Source of the DNA: DATCJY01 sp036562565
GTDB taxonomy: Bacteria > Bacteroidota > Bacteroidia > Flavobacteriales_D > Sanyastnellaceae
Reading direction: 5' to 3'
NCBI GenBank assembly: GCA_036562565.1
Contig: DATCJY010000049.1
Span: 1-23,744, forward strand
Length of the DNA: 23,744 nt
A program made the position numbers and the translations under genes. The notes under the pieces are model-generated. The model did no database searches, was not told where the DNA came from, and saw only the letters and a list, made by a program, of their open reading frames with translations. Of this stretch, positions 23,404 through 23,744 are shown piece by piece. The stretch's first letter is position 1. Each line of letters starts with the position of its first letter.

Positions 23404-23694
23404 ATGCAAATTCAAGTTCAAAGTATCCACTTCGATGCAGACGTAAAACTCATTCAGTTCATCGAGGAAAAACTCAGAAAGCTCACCACTTTCCACGACA
23501 GAATTATCAAAGGCGAAGTATATCTCCGATTAGATAAATCAGACGTAAACGAAAATAAAATTGCAGAGGTACGACTCTCCATACCGGGAAAAGACTTGTT
23601 CGCAAAAAGACAATGCCGCTCCTTCGAAGAAGCTACCGACACTGCGGTAGATGCTTTGAGAAGACAAATTGATAAGCACAGAGCAAAGAACTAA
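23404..23694 (+). CDS. hpf: Ribosome hibernation promoting factor, short form
   Basis: Binds the 30S subunit in stationary phase and stabilises idle ribosomes. From the ATG at 23404 it is 96 aa, a short-type HPF/YfiA without the C-terminal dimerisation domain of long HPF. The fold is beta-alpha-beta-beta-beta-alpha, with MQIQVQSIHFDAD, then the helix FIEEKLRKL, strands around VYLRLDK, AEVRLSIPG and the last helix TDTAVDALRRQIDKH. An ATG at 23377 overlaps the xerC stop by one base (TAATG), but its nine extra residues are not typical, so 23404 is preferred; translational coupling remains possible. A terminator follows 22 bases later. Confidence 0.92.
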   Translation: MQIQVQSIHFDADVKLIQFIEEKLRKLTTFHDRIIKGEVYLRLDKSDVNENKIAEVRLSIPGKDLFAKRQCRSFEEATDTAVDALRRQIDKHRAKN

Positions 23695-23716
23695 GGTTCT
23701 TAGCGACTCTCATACG

Positions 23717-23744
23717 AAAAGGCTATCTCCAAGAGGTAGCCTTT
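23717..23744 (+). terminator. Terminator after hpf, at the window edge
   Basis: AAAGGCTA (23718-23725) pairs with TAGCCTTT (23737-23744); a G-T pair and CTC/GAG extend the stem to 12 pairs with a 3-base loop. The T-run continues to the last base of the window and cannot be fully seen. Confidence 0.75.

Overview
The window looks like an ordinary, densely coded stretch of a Bacteroidota chromosome, lower-middle in G+C by eye. Three things point to that phylum: families largely confined to it (DUF4293, DUF2851, a fused alpha/beta 2-oxoacid dehydrogenase E1, S46 dipeptidyl-peptidase, CarboxypepD-reg/TonB receptor); promoters resembling the Bacteroidota -33 TTTG / -7 TAnnTTTG pattern; and the near absence of Shine-Dalgarno sequences except in front of rpsU. 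The order rpsU - xerC - hpf also fits. I cannot assign a genus.

Layout. 1-530: non-coding, with a leftward promoter at the left edge. 531-5392, rightward: fused E1 (probably branched-chain 2-oxoacid dehydrogenase), a terminator-bounded interval with a possible 56-residue ORF, then hmgA-hppD for tyrosine breakdown. 5463-6502: ogt repair methyltransferase and a DUF4293 membrane protein. 6576-8262, leftward: a FecE/FecC-type ABC importer pair. 8386-14818, rightward: yidC, a DUF6438 lipoprotein, an S46 peptidase (DPP7-like by its specificity residue) and hisS. 14819-16328, leftward: DUF2851 overlapping a PspC-domain gene, whose stop abuts that of hisS. 16506-21952, rightward: TonB-dependent receptor, a membrane-anchored helix-hairpin-helix protein, apt, and acyl-CoA dehydrogenase. 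21955-23744: rpsU, xerC and hpf, with a terminator closing the window.

Themes. Amino-acid use recurs: S46 peptidase releases dipeptides, E1 and acyl-CoA dehydrogenase fit branched-chain degradation, and HppD/HmgA take tyrosine to maleylacetoacetate. Envelope functions include YidC, the TonB receptor, the ABC importer and PspC. Ribosome functions are bS21 and HPF. No mobile element, CRISPR array, phage gene, tRNA or rRNA was seen. I found no clearly new multi-gene system. The points most worth checking are the isolated strong Shine-Dalgarno of rpsU, a terminator with no annotated gene in front of it (2920-2951), a terminator whose first arm is the end of the ABC ATPase gene, and several tight or near-leaderless gene junctions. 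Start codons were often moved inward from the longest reading frame, with reasons given in each entry.
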